From Lutraria lutraria (taxonomy: Eukaryota; Mollusca; Bivalvia; Venerida; Mactridae), in contig OZ026843.1 in the NCBI GenBank assembly GCA_964023205.1, positions 8,603,029 through 8,667,028 on the forward strand: DNA of 64,000 bases. The letters run 5' to 3'. Position numbers and translations under genes: made by a program. This document shows positions 35,660 to 46,636 of this stretch, one piece after another. A model generated the notes under the pieces. That model did no database searches, was not told the DNA's origin, and saw nothing but the letters and a program-made list of their open reading frames with translations. Numbering within the stretch: position 1 is the first letter of the stretch; every line of letters starts with the position of its first letter.

Positions 35660-35838
35660 AGACAAAACATTCCACACCTTTTGTACTGCAAGCAGTATAT
35701 GAAGCAACTTCATACAGTGAATCAATTGAATACACCAACTCCTTGTCTTTCATTTGCACAGCAAATCACCATTTTTTTAAAATGTTGTCAACGTCCTCAT
35801 CTTCTATTGACACAGGTACAGCATCATTGGAAATGAAC
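35660..35838 (-). pseudogene. Coding-like exon remnant cut by the TIR element
   Basis: The minus strand shows a plausible acceptor (aatattttcag) then FISNDAVPVSIEDEDVDNIL, a TGA, and QMKDKELVYSIDSLYEVASY, running up to the element end at 35661. Acidic coding-type composition over 55 codons with a single stop suggests an old exon. The family is unknown. It may belong to the same broken gene as the remnant at 32640-32905, now separated by the TIR element. Confidence 0.35.
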
Positions 35839-36469
35839 TGAAAATATTAGTATTATAAATTTAAGCTCTGTAAGATATAGTCTATGAAGTTTAAAGGATA
35901 GGAAATTAAGTAGTTCTCAAGTTACTTACAGTTGGAATTACTTGTCCAAATCACCAAAAGTGAATAGTTTTCCTTTATACTATAAACATAATTATTGATT
36001 AAAGTTAATAGACCAAATCAATAATTACTTGTCTGGGACAACTAGTCAAGTGCTTATTTTGCAGACTGTAATTTTGAGTGAGTCACATTATTGAGAGGTC
36101 TTAAGGTGAGTTGTAACTGTATATATATTCAATTTAAATGAGTATGATTTTTTTCATCTACCTTTTCATCTTAACACATACTTTTTTAATATTAACTGAT
36201 TACTGAAACGCTGATCAACTGCTGACATCTTAATATTGTTGCAAGTGTTAAGCTCAAATTAGACAGTAATTTCTGTGTTTGGAAACAAAGATTGGGCAAA
36301 AATGCAGGTGTTGCAGTTTGCATATTAACCTGATCATAGGACTGTATGTTATTAGGAACTGACAATTCAAATTTCAAAAGAGAATCGTTCACTTGACTGA
36401 AGCGGACGTGCAACATACTCATAATCATTCAATAATTGGCTATATACTTCATGTACATCATAAAACAAT

Positions 36470-37410
36470 GACTATGAATAAGAAAAGGCAGTTCTTTGAG
36501 TATTACCGTGCTCCAAAATATTTGACCAATAACCTGGAGTCAATTCATAAGAATGATCTTTATAATGAACAAAAAGAAAATCAAATAACTCATCTAATGT
36601 GTCATAAGATATCAGCACAGCAGTACCATCATCGCTGCGTAACCCATGTCTATTTCTTTCGTGGGAATCAAATAAAAGGAAATGATTAGTTTGAGGATCG
36701 ATATACAAAGCGATTGTCAAACCATCAACAGTCAAGATTTGGTAAGGCCAGAGTAGGCATGCTTGAGAAATTGCGTCGAAAAATGGCAATTGGCCCTAAC
36801 GTAACTCGACAGGTCTGTTGATATTATATAGCCGTAATACATATCTGAAGCACAGTTCTCAATAAGTTTGGGGCCAACAGGCCCAAAAGCTAGACTAACA
36901 GACCTGCTTAGGGGTCCGGGCATTTTCTATCAATATTTTATACACTTTTGAGATTCCTAACCGGCCCAAACACATTTCTAACTTATATCCATTATTGATG
37001 AGGCAATAAGTCACTGCATCTTATTGACATCTAGATTAAAACTTCCTACATGACAATATGCCTGGGTGTTCATTTTTCCTGATAAAATCTAACGTGAGGT
37101 AAGTTTCTAAGCGGCTAAATTGGCCTGCAGTTATTCAGAACCCTGCTGAGGTGTACTGTACATCATATAACTGACCCCTAAATGTAGCAACATTCGGCAA
37201 ATCATTATGTCCAAGGTATCTAAGTTCACCGATGGACTGAACTATACTTCCATACAAGCGACATATCAAGACTTATGAAATTAAAAATACTGCAAGGCTG
37301 GCATTGAAAAAATGCCGAAAGAGCGACTATAGTGACATTGCAGTACACTGCATTCCATTATTCGGTGCAAATTTAGACAACCTTGATGGAAACTACCTAC
37401 TGTTAAATAC
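36470..37410 (-). pseudogene. Papain-fold cysteine peptidase-like gene (OTU or herpes-tegument C76 type), broken
   Basis: The minus strand reads, with several frame changes: a KFAPNNGMQCTAMSL segment (37331-37372) offering the catalytic Cys, then SIGELRYLGHNDLPNVATF and, after a stop, DMYYGYIISTDLSSYV. A last open part has QILTVDGLTIALYID, then FLLFDSHERNRHGL (D-x-H, 36640-36680), DDGTAVLISYDTLDELFDFL, ending at a TAG near 36472. Gly-x-x-Cys followed about 220 codons later by Asp-Ser-His is the arrangement of viral C76-type deubiquitinases and of related proteins in animal mobile elements. Assignment is from pattern alone. Stops and shifts near 37320, 37110 and 36790 show it is dead. It lies inside the 8.29-kb insertion. 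Confidence 0.5.
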
Positions 37411-38300
37411 TTCTTACCATGTTTGTTGACAGTTATCGTTGTTGTCTTTCGTGTTCAGTCAACCAATATGGCGGAAAGTGACGCGCTTTAACATGTGGTT
37501 AATTGTAACATTTTCATTGGTCGATTGATAGTGCCTGGCTGGAAAATGCTGGCGGAGCGAGTTTTTCGCGAAACGGAGACAAAACAAAAAAAAAAGAAAA
37601 TGGAGATAAAAAAACAACGAACATTTCTACTGTTTTACGCAGCTAGAAAGAAACTGAATTCACGAAGCAAAATTCAATAATAACTGCTCAAAGAATTATA
37701 TCAATTACGATTTAAACCGTCAGTATGTTTTATCTCCATTGCGTTTTTATTCGCAATCCGTTAAAACGCCAATGCGTTGTATATAAACGTAATACAAAAT
37801 ATGGTTTTTCATAAGGCAAGACTTATTTGCATAGTTTGGTCATTGTCACTACAGTTTTTCCATTATATAGGCTTGTACGAAGTAAATAAGATCAATTGTC
37901 GTTGATTTTTTAATTTACCCTATTGTTCTTTTAACAACTGACTTTCAGATAGGCATAAACAAGCTTCGAAAACGTTTTCGGTACTTTTGCGAAGTTGGGG
38001 TAGTAAGGTTTAGAAACTAACGTATAAAAAGAGCGTAGCCTAACCGTTTTGAGAGAAGCTATTATATATACAGAAACATTTTCAAAGCTTTGTAGTAACG
38101 GTAAAAAACTTTCATTTTAAATATTTTGACATTTTTTATCACTTAATGGATGCATACAATACATATCAGATTGTTTAAAAAAGATTAAAAAAGAAAGTAA
38201 AAAATGATTTATAATACCAGCTTCTCCCAAATCGATTACGCAACACCAGTGCAATTTTTTAACACTATTCAATACTGACGCCGCCGTTCTCGGCGCCGTC

Positions 38301-40598
38301 AATAAACCTGGTTTGGTATTTTTCGCAGATTTCGAAAAGGCTTTTGACAGTCTTAGTCACTGTTTTATAATCAAATGTTTTGAAAGATTTAAATTTGGAA
38401 CATATTTAACTAAGTGGATTAAACTTTTCTACTCAAATATATGTAGCATTATTATCAACAATGGCCACCTGTCCCAACAATTCAACATAGAAAGAGGTGT
38501 CAGGCAAGGCTGTCCGTTATCAACCTCTATTTTTATCATCTGTTTAGAAATATTATCTAACAATATCAAACTGAATGCGGACATAACAGGTATACAGATA
38601 AATGAACATGAAATTAAACAAACTTATTTCGCAGATGATGGAACCTTTACAATTGATGGATCAAAAAAATCATTCGAAGCGCTGACAAATACTTTAGATG
38701 AATTTGGAGATATATCAGGCCTAAACCTCAACATATCTAAATCAACAGTTCTAAGAATTGGGTCTCTAACAAACACTTCCATAAAATATTGTGAACATAA
38801 AAAATTCCAATGGACCTCAGAGCACGCAACAACCTTAGGCATTACATTTACAAATAATAAATTGACAAATTCAATTCTAAACATAGAGAAAAAGATTAAG
38901 GTGTTTGAAAATTGTTTAAAACAATGGCAACATCGTAAATTAACATTAATGGGTAAAATTACAGTAATTAAAACATTTGCTCTCCCAAAACTCATATACC
39001 CTCTAACTGTCCTACCAAAACCACCTGCAAAAACAATTAATTACATACAGTCGTTAATATTTAAATTTTTATGGGATGGAAAGCCCGACAAGATAAAGAG
39101 ACAAACATTGTACCAACCGTATGAAAATGGCGGATTAAAATTAACAGAACTAAACTCATTCATAAATGCAATCAAATGTAGTTGGGTTAAACGCTATATA
39201 AATGAAAAAAATAAAAGCAAATGGAAAATATTCTTTGATATCAAATTGTCAAAATATGGACAAAAACTATTATTTGATAGCAATTTAAAACAAACTGATA
39301 GCAAGATTACAGACTCTGATTTTCTAAACGAAATCATTGAAGCATGGTTTCTTATCAAATCTAGATTTGAAAAAATAAACAATACCAAAATACAACCATG
39401 CAAAATGATTTTTTATGGAATAATTCCTGAATTAAAATAAACTCGAAAACCTTGTTCTATAAAACATGGTATGATAAGGGAATAAAACTTTTAGAGCAAT
39501 TATATGATTATAGAATCAACTCATTTTATTCATTCGAGCAAATACAATTTCTTTATGAAATTCCACACACATACTTTTTAAGATACTCCGCATCAATAAA
39601 TAGCATACCCATACCTATTCGAGAGAAACTAAAGACAGATTCAATAAATTACAATAACAGTAATGATTCACTTTTTGAAAGAATAGCCAATAAAAAGAAA
39701 ATAAATTAATTCTTATATGATATACAAATTGAAAACAATGATCAATTACAATATGAAACAAAATGGAACAATTTGTTAAACGATGGTGACATAAATTGGA
39801 AAAAAATCTATGTTCAGCCGATAATATCAATAACCGACGTCACCCTAAGAAATTTCCAATATAAAAGTATCACTAGAACTGTTGCAACCAAAAAATATCT
39901 CCATAAATGTTAATTAGTTAATTCAAGCCTATGTGTATTTTGCAACAGTTACGTTGAAACAATAGAACATCTATTTTATGAATGTCACCATGTACAAATC
40001 TTCTGGAACCAAATAAACTCTTATTTTAAAAGCAAAAACATAAACTTCCAAATAAATAAACAGAATGCATTAATTGGAGATGTAAACATAAAACTAAAAA
40101 AAAACAAATAAACTTCATACTAATAGTAGCAAAACAATTAATTTATAAAATGCGGTGTAAGCCAATGTTACCACAATATAACATATTTAAACATTATTTA
40201 AACTTAAAATTGAATACCGAAAAACACATTGCCTTAATGAATAACAAATACGAGGTTTTTAGAATTGAATGGGACCCATTCATTTAAAACAACATCCATC
40301 ATTCAATACGAATATGTATATGATTAAAAAGATATATACTATTCCATGTGCAAAGAACAATCTAAACTCTTCATTCAAAAATCGTATTACAAAGAAATAC
40401 AGTTTTTATTAATATTATATTTACTTAAGGCCTTATCTTCCCTGTACTAGTGACTTTTTTGTTTTGTTTGTTATACATTAAAACTCTTCATGTACCTGTA
40501 TTGGCAAAACTGAATCTGCACTTGTTTATATATATATTGGTATTATGAATTATGTTAATTCTTGTACATTGAAGAAAGAAATAAATGAAAAAAAAGAC
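38301..40598 (+). pseudogene. Tx1/L1-like LINE ORF2: C-terminal half of RT, zinc motif and 3' tail
   Basis: Continuation of the LINE begun at 28257. It reads VFFADFEKAFDSLSH, RGVRQGCPLSTSIF, the catalytic YFADDGTF and GLNLNISKSTVLRIG in one open frame to 39440. After a frame change comes 39452-39709 and further broken frames, with the C-terminal zinc-binding segment VFCNSYVETIEHLFYECHHV (near 39930-39990). The ORF ends at FRIEWDPF near 40287. A 3' untranslated part follows and ends in ataaatg-A8 at 40598, the LINE end. Together the halves make a LINE of about 4 kb. Confidence 0.92.
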
Positions 40599-40959
40599 TA
40601 AAATTGCCTTAATTTTTAATATTTCACTTTCATTTATTTCACAGTCTAATTGGTCAAATTCTATTTTGCATAAAATTATCATCTGATATACTTTCTTGCA
40701 CAAGATCGTTCCTGAAATATGTATCAGCTGAAAATCATCATTTCTTGTTTCTTTAAGTTTCTTAACTTTCTTTCCAAAATGCTTGAGGTTGAGTTGTAGC
40801 ATGATTATGAAATTTATTGCGATTTTGCTTTACGTATAGGCCTAGTGCCTTTATACTTTTTTATTTTCTCGATTAAAATACTCCGATTTAAAATCAGATC
40901 TATCTTTGTTATAACTTTTGTTTGCTCGCTTAAAATCACACAACGCGTTTTCACATTCG
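40599..40959. other. Unannotated spacer
   Basis: Between the LINE tail and the intron-homologous block. A 104-codon minus ORF here has no recognisable domain. Confidence 0.35.
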
Positions 40960-41121
40960 TCGTTGATCAACGGACTTAAAAAAGGGTGTACATTTGTATT
41001 AGTTTTATAATTCTATGAATATTGACAAAGGACTGGTCTTTTTTCACAGCTTATCTCAATTCGTAGATGGCTATTAAGTCAAGCCAGACTGTACATAGCG
41101 AAAACAATTGAATTTACAAAC
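40960..41121 (-). repeat. Intron start of copy 1, homologous to 56720-56881
   Basis: gacaaaggactggtc, agcttatctcaa and ctattaagtcaa are shared with the intron just past exon 1 of copy 2. Homology ends near 40960, and its next block is found at 18885-19338. Confidence 0.7.
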
Positions 41122-42001
41122 CTGGGAAGTTTAGGTGTATTGTATACTCCTGGTATAGCCATGCATGGTAGATGTGCCAAATGGTCCACATGTTTTCAGT
41201 CTTGCCAGTCTTCTCATGGTCTTTGTACCATAATGTCGCCTTATTGTTTGGAACATAGGGATGAAATGATTCATTTTTGTTTGCTTTGCCGAACCATTGT
41301 AAGAAATGTCTCCAGTTTGGAATGTTAGGTGAAAATCCCCAAGATCCTAGTGCGGGATATTTGATTATTGGCATCTCCGATGGACCTGATATAAAACCGG
41401 ATTTACCTTGAGCAAGGACGGTCTGTACTCCATTCAGAGAGTAACCATTCACATCTGATTGGTTATCATACTTCGCATGAACAAGTTTCAAATACTTGTA
41501 AAAATGAGATGATACGGTAATATCATCTTCAAAAAATACAACAATTTTAGATTCCCGGGGGCTACTAGCATCGTATGTCGTCAACCACTGTCCATAAAGT
41601 CCTACATGTTTGTCATGTATTCTCACTTGATATTCTCCGTATCTAAATACGAAATCCTTGGCTGTTTTTACAGTATCCATATCATACGTTCCATTCTTTC
41701 TACGATCTATCCATACCTCCAGTGATATATCATCGTTGATGTAGTCCGCTTCGTTCAAAGAATTCAGAAGTCGCTTTAATGAATTCGCTCGATCGAACAC
41801 CACAGCGATAATTCTCAAGTCAAAAATGTTCTTCCTCTGGAAATTATTTCGATCTTCTTTTAACGCATAATCGTTCCATATATATATATTCTTATCCGAC
41901 ACTATGTGTAGTTTAGAATCTGAATATATTATACAAATCAACAACACAGTTACCGCTACAATAGTCAATATCATTAGATTTTGACGACGTGAAATATTCA
42001 T
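41122..42001 (-). CDS. GT-A glycosyltransferase-like gene, copy 1, exon 1
   Basis: Likely type II Golgi membrane enzyme. MNISRRQ is followed by a single membrane anchor (residues 9-26, hydrophobic) and a GT-A-like domain. The conserved core is RIIAVVFDRANSLKRLLNSL, VWIDRRKNGTYD, HVGLYGQWL and the acidic FFEDDITVS (EDD at 158-160, a DxD-type metal site). Three N-glycosylation sequons are present. The frame is open for 293 codons. The TAA just after it (41114-41116) lies past a donor GTTTGT at 41121, used identically in copy 2, so the exon probably ends at 41122. No exon 2 for this copy was found in the window. Substrate and exact family are unknown. Confidence 0.75.
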
Positions 42002-42260
42002 GTTTACTGGATAATCAACATATAATGTAAAATATGCACGCTCGCGTTATCTATAAATGATGACCTTGAACACTTGAACATTTATCTTATCGATGTATGA
42101 TAATGTTGCATGTTTTTACGTTATCGAGCCAAATGCTTTTGAATTGCTGTAATTTTTGATAAATACATTTCTTTTTATGGATTTGTTGTGAGAAATTTTA
42201 ATACTACATGTAGTAGATTTCTAGTACGTTCATTTATGATTTCTGGTTGAACTACTTATC
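42002..42260 (-). promoter_or_regulatory. Upstream flank of copy 1, shared with copy 2
   Basis: Homologous to 57768-58000 (tactggataatcaacat, cgttatct, tcatttatgatttctgg), so the duplication carried the 5' flank as well as the exon. It presumably includes the 5' UTR and promoter. No TATA box can be fixed. Confidence 0.45.
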
Positions 42261-42849
42261 AAATTAAACAATGTCAGCAAAAACTATGACATTGCTGAAG
42301 GACCTTGTTTTGGGCTAAAACATGCAACAAGTACAATACTCTTCCCTTTCAATGGGCATCTAACAGGCTTACTATATTTGGCCATACATTGCCATAGTTT
42401 CAAATATGCAACAATTTTTGTATCCTCCTGTATGGAGAGAACAGGCTCCCCTCCTGTTGTGAATAAGACGTCTGCATGACGTTGGATTATGGTCAGATAA
42501 TGATTTTGTTGAAATCATAACGAAAATTGAATATTATCATGAGAAAACAACGACAAGAAAACATTAACCGTGTTTTTATATATATTTATTAGGTTAGGGA
42601 TGAGTTAAAAATAGCAAAATACTCAGACATGTTTACTCCCCTTAAATTGTTTCATGTCACCGATAGGCGTCGCTTCGAGGATCCTGTTGTTTTCGAATTT
42701 TACGATAATGTTTTTCACACTATTTGAAAATAAAGAAACGTTTGTAAATAATTGTAAAATATTCTTCATAAAACCTTCAAAATAAATGGATTCAGTCGTT
42801 TAATTTTCATGAAAATGGATGATCTAATTATTCAAAACTACCAGCAACG

Positions 42850-44650
42850 GTTATATTGAATAGTGTTCAACGGTCCCAAGATAAGAACTTCAAATTCGGG
42901 ATAAGATACAAAACATCTGTCAAATTCGGATTTTAAGGTAAGTGGGATTTATTATTTAATTTGAAGTGTGATTTAATTTTGATAAGTATTAAGAATGTCA
43001 GTAGAAAGATGTGTGTACATGCATGTATTCGGAAATTAAGCAAACTTTTATTTTAAATCGAACAAGTAACAATCAATTTTATAACTAATTGTACCCAATA
43101 TTGTGTTGGTCGCATTAAAGTTCGCTTAAAGAAATGGATTCAAATGTATTTTTATTTAAAAGTGCGATCGTCATAGAGTTAAGATGTGTACACGGACCTT
43201 TGTCACACTTTAAAAATTAACAAATGGCCATATGTACAGTTCAAAACTGGTGAAATTGTTGCGCCCATTAATGTGTTGATTGCTTTACAGTTTGGTTATA
43301 GAAATGCACTACTCAAATGCTTTTTTAAACAATGGGATAATTTCACAGTTTTGATGTGGACACGGGCTTTGTGGCTTTTTACATTTAAAACTATCTGTTG
43401 TGTAAAACAAAGTCTAAATTCAAGTCTACACAAAATCGTTATGATATCAGTTACATAGTCTTAATGTCCATTATTTCACACAAAATCGAGCATGAAAAAC
43501 AGCATGAAATTAAATTGAAACTACACATGTATTCCAGAGAAGGTTTTATTACTGACATCTGCCAACACTGGCCAGTGCCCGAATTGATTCTATAAGCACG
43601 TAGGAAATGTGTTTATGAAAACTTGAGAGAGATAATGTTATGTTAATTGTTAGTTTCGTGTGGGGAACTTGTATGCTTCAGACTTAATTAGAAGTATGTT
43701 TGGATTTATTATGCCTAGCATGTTTCTGAGTTATGATCACTAGTTGATGCCACAATGAATTCATATAAATATTACAGTTTTATTTTCAATGTTCATGTGT
43801 CAAGTTACAGAATTTTTAAATAAGTAATACATGATCAATATTTACTCTAACTTATAGTTTAGTATAACTTTTCACAGATTGATGTCCAAATTTAACATGA
43901 CTGGGAACGATGGAAGTCTACAGGTCAAGCTTGTTTGGCGTTGTCCAGGGTATTTATTATTCTTTATTTTAGAATAATCTGTAATTAATTCAGTCATGGT
44001 TACATGAGTACTACAACATAATATCATACAAACACTGATTTAGTAAAAATGCTAGGCTTTCTCATAGGCAAAATGCTTGTCTAAATAATAATGTTTGAGA
44101 TTGCATTTTCCTATATTGAATATTATAAGTTATATACGTGTATATATATTAGAATAAATTCTGCATGTTCAGTTTTCTGTGAGCTTGTGTATTTTTCTCT
44201 TTGATTTTGTTACTTGGTATTATCCAGTCTTTAGAAAATATATGTATTTATCATGGCAGATTGATAAAAGAAACACAAAATACTGTATATATATCTTTTA
44301 AATAGTAAAAATGACTAGCTTGAATATATGAAATGACTTCCGAAAATGCCCACTGACTGAATATGCTTGCAATTGTACTATTTCAGCAAGTACTATGAAG
44401 TCTATGCCAAAGGAAACTGAACAGGATGCCAGCCAGGCCTGTCCGCTGAAGTAGGCTCCAGATAGACAGACAGGACATTCAGAGGGATTAATTTATTAGT
44501 CCCTTACTGTTCTGTATATGTCATTTAGACGAACTGTTAAGTGTTCATGATCACTGAAAAATCATCTACTGTGTGTTTATATATGTACGGTATACATGTG
44601 TGTCTGTGTATGTAATAATTTGCAAGAATAAATTTCAGATATATTCTAAA
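42850..44650 (+). ncRNA. Possible spliced transcript of three short exons
   Basis: A donor aag-GTAAGT (42937) is followed by an acceptor ttttcacag before 43880, a donor ctacag-GTCAAG near 43925 and an acceptor atttcag before 44387. An AATAAA follows at 44628. The joined exons hold no ORF longer than about 12 codons. This is a weak, signal-only model and could be chance in AT-rich DNA. Confidence 0.2.
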
Positions 44651-44917
44651 TTGTGAACGACATTTGTTTTTTTGTTCGACATTTCAAACGATATAGAATA
44701 GGTTGTATAGTGAGATTAAAAGTGAACTTTCTGATATAAGTTATAGACATAATTATTGAGCGATATTATTTTTAATATTTTGGATAGTGATCAGTATCCT
44801 CATGAAGAACTAATTATTTAGGATTATTATCTGGCGTCATTATATGTTCTTTGTTTGAAAATCCCTGAGTTTTGTTGATATAATCACTTTACTTACAGGC
44901 GTGTAACTTATATATAC

Positions 44918-45235
44918 ACGTTGGATTGTGGTTGTATACAGGTTGGATTTTGGTTGTATACTCGTTGGATTTTGGTTGTATACACGTTGGATTGTGGTTG
45001 TATACACGTTGGATTTAGGTTGTATACACGTTGGATTTTGGTTGTATACTGGTTGGATTTTGGTTGTATACACGTTGGATTTAGGTTGTATACACGTTGG
45101 ATTGTGGTTGTATACAGGTTGGATTTAGGTTGTATACACGTTGGATTTTGGTTGTATACAGGTCGGATTTTGGTTGTATACAGGTTGGATTTTGGTTGTA
45201 TACACGTTGGATTTTGGTTGTATACACGACGTTGT
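44918..45235 (+). repeat. 22-bp minisatellite, about 14 units
   Basis: The unit gttggattttggttgtatacac varies at a few positions (acac/acag/actc; ttttgg/ttgtgg/tttagg). It ends at acgacgttgtaccgacgtcgg; an inverted echo, catggtacaacg, follows at 45303-45315. Because 22 is not a multiple of three, all frames on both strands stay open, giving false ORFs. Confidence 0.93.
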
Positions 45236-45335
45236 ACCGACGTCGGAAAATGACGTCTAAAAAACTTTCATTTACAACCTAAATTCAACGGTCATCCAAC
45301 GTCATGGTACAACGTTTTTACGTCATATGTTTGCT

Positions 45336-45347
45336 GGGGGGGGGGGG
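45336..45347 (+). repeat. Poly-G run (12)
   Basis: Twelve consecutive G. Confidence 0.9.
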
Positions 45348-45621
45348 TAACTCTTGTCGATCTGCAAATTCCCGGATGTGTGACGTTATGAATAGTGAAA
45401 CACCCTGATTTCATAATATTTCAATTCAATATATTTCAATTTCTTTATTGCGTTATATAAGGCCACCGGCCCACCCACAAACATGACAATAAACACATGT
45501 TAATAATTATATACATGTACATTTGTAGTCTTGATTTTCTACATGCTAAACAATTCATGAATATAGTAAGTAGATTAGAGGACATTTATTATAAACTTTA
45601 TCAATATAAATAGAATTAATT

Positions 45622-46574
45622 TCAATCAAACAATAATTTTACATATTGATCCCTTAATTTAAACGCATGAAAAATGAACATAGCAAGATTACGGACAACT
45701 TGTTTGCATGAACAAGACATGAGGTTGTAAAACGATTGGATACAAGGATTTTTTAAATAAGGATCTGTTATGTACTGAGAAAGTAATTCTGCATATAAAG
45801 GGCAAATCATAATAAAATGGAATTCGTCCTCCGTACAACCTTCACAATAAAAGCAAGTTCTAAATTCCCTCAAGATTCCATAGTATCTACCTCGTTCAAT
45901 CAACAAGTTGTGTGATGAACTCCTAAATGCTGCTAAACATGATCTAAATTTAGTAATATCAATGTCTGTAACATATTGCTCAGTTCTATAAACAACTTTA
46001 AAATTAGAATAGTGGAACAATTTACTATTTTGTAGGCATCTAGCAAACCATGTTTGCTTATACTGATCTGTTAAACGTTGAGTGTAACATTTAAGGAACA
46101 TGTTATTGTTTTCAACATATTGATTTTCCGTCGTGTACCCAAAACCATTAGCAAAAAGATTGTTTTTTACACAAGAAACCCAATTTGTCTGACCAATATT
46201 ATCAAGATGTACTATCATTTCATAACATAAACGAACATAACGATTTCGATTCATATTCAGAATTCTTAGCCAAAATTTTATACAACGTTTATTGGAGTAT
46301 ATGCACATAGGTAATCTGCCTAGGTCTCCTAAAACAGCATCATTGCAAGAATTATTTCCAACATTTAAAAACCTTTTACAAGCATAAATATGGACCTTTC
46401 TATACAATTTACATTATCTAAACCCCAGAGTTCTGATCCATACAATAAAACTGAACAAACTATAGATCCAAAAACTTTGAAATAGGTATGCAATGGAACA
46501 TACATCAATTTACTAAAAGAATTCAATATTTGTAATAATACTCTCTTTGCTTTAACTGACATTGCCTCTGACAT
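45622..46574 (-). pseudogene. LINE copy A C-terminal region with zinc-binding motif
   Basis: Two overlapping frames: 46574-46365 (AMSVKAKRVLLQILNSF, LLYGSELWGLDN) and 46407-45622. The second carries VHIYACKRFLNV, CNDAVLGDLGRLPM, SSSHNLLIERG and a CFYCEGCTEDEFHFIMIC Cys/His motif before the stop. This last motif is typical of the ends of CR1/jockey-type ORF2 proteins and is thought to help bind the element RNA. One frame change near 46390 breaks the ORF. Confidence 0.82.
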
Positions 46575-46636
46575 TTTGTATAACGATAGTCTGTTAGTAA
46601 ATAGTACACCAACATAAGTAAAACTTTTAACAATTT

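Larger units (their letters stand above)
33279..35661. mobile_element. 2.4-kb TIR element nested in the 8.29-kb insertion
   Basis: Perfect 18-bp inverted ends ctatagacgattctattt at 33279-33296 and 35644-35661. A second inverted pair lies inside them (33337-33357 and 35572-35592, core gccattacaggagtgaaa). It contains the inverted copy of the 12.9-kb repeat and a LINE remnant, and no transposase. Coding-like sequence on its right edge (35660-35838) suggests it landed in a gene. The target duplication is not clear. Confidence 0.7.
30012..38300. mobile_element. 8.29-kb insertion splitting the LINE, type unknown
   Basis: Removing 30012-38300 and one AAT (30009-30011 = 38301-38303) restores a continuous LINE RT reading frame across the junction, so the borders are set to within a few bases. 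The left end begins TTTGATGCAAAGCATCAAAG (self-complementary arms) followed by GACGGCGC. The right end is GC-rich and self-complementary (gccgccgttctcggcgccgtc), so GACGGCGC occurs inverted at both sides. Inside, on the minus strand, are a cysteine-peptidase-like pseudogene and coding-like scraps, plus a nested 2.4-kb TIR element. A 3-bp target duplication fits several DNA transposon groups (Harbinger, CACTA, Academ and others); no transposase was identified. Confidence 0.7.

Noticed and set aside
37495..37680. Lys-rich 61-codon ORF downstream of CCAATATGGCGG
   Set aside because: The promoter-like motif is interesting, but the ORF is an A-rich run with no recognisable domain.
41114..41121. 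In-frame TAA as the true stop of the glycosyltransferase-like protein
   Set aside because: It lies just past a donor conserved in both copies, and a matching second exon exists for copy 2.
43186..43595. ORFs of 65-90 codons as host genes
   Set aside because: Overlapping frames, no domain, low-complexity AT-rich coding, no splice or start context.
44840..45282. Overlapping open frames of 60-110 codons on both strands (repeated YTRWILVVYRLDFGCI-like)
   Set aside because: They are the 22-bp minisatellite read in every frame; open frames follow from a stop-free unit.
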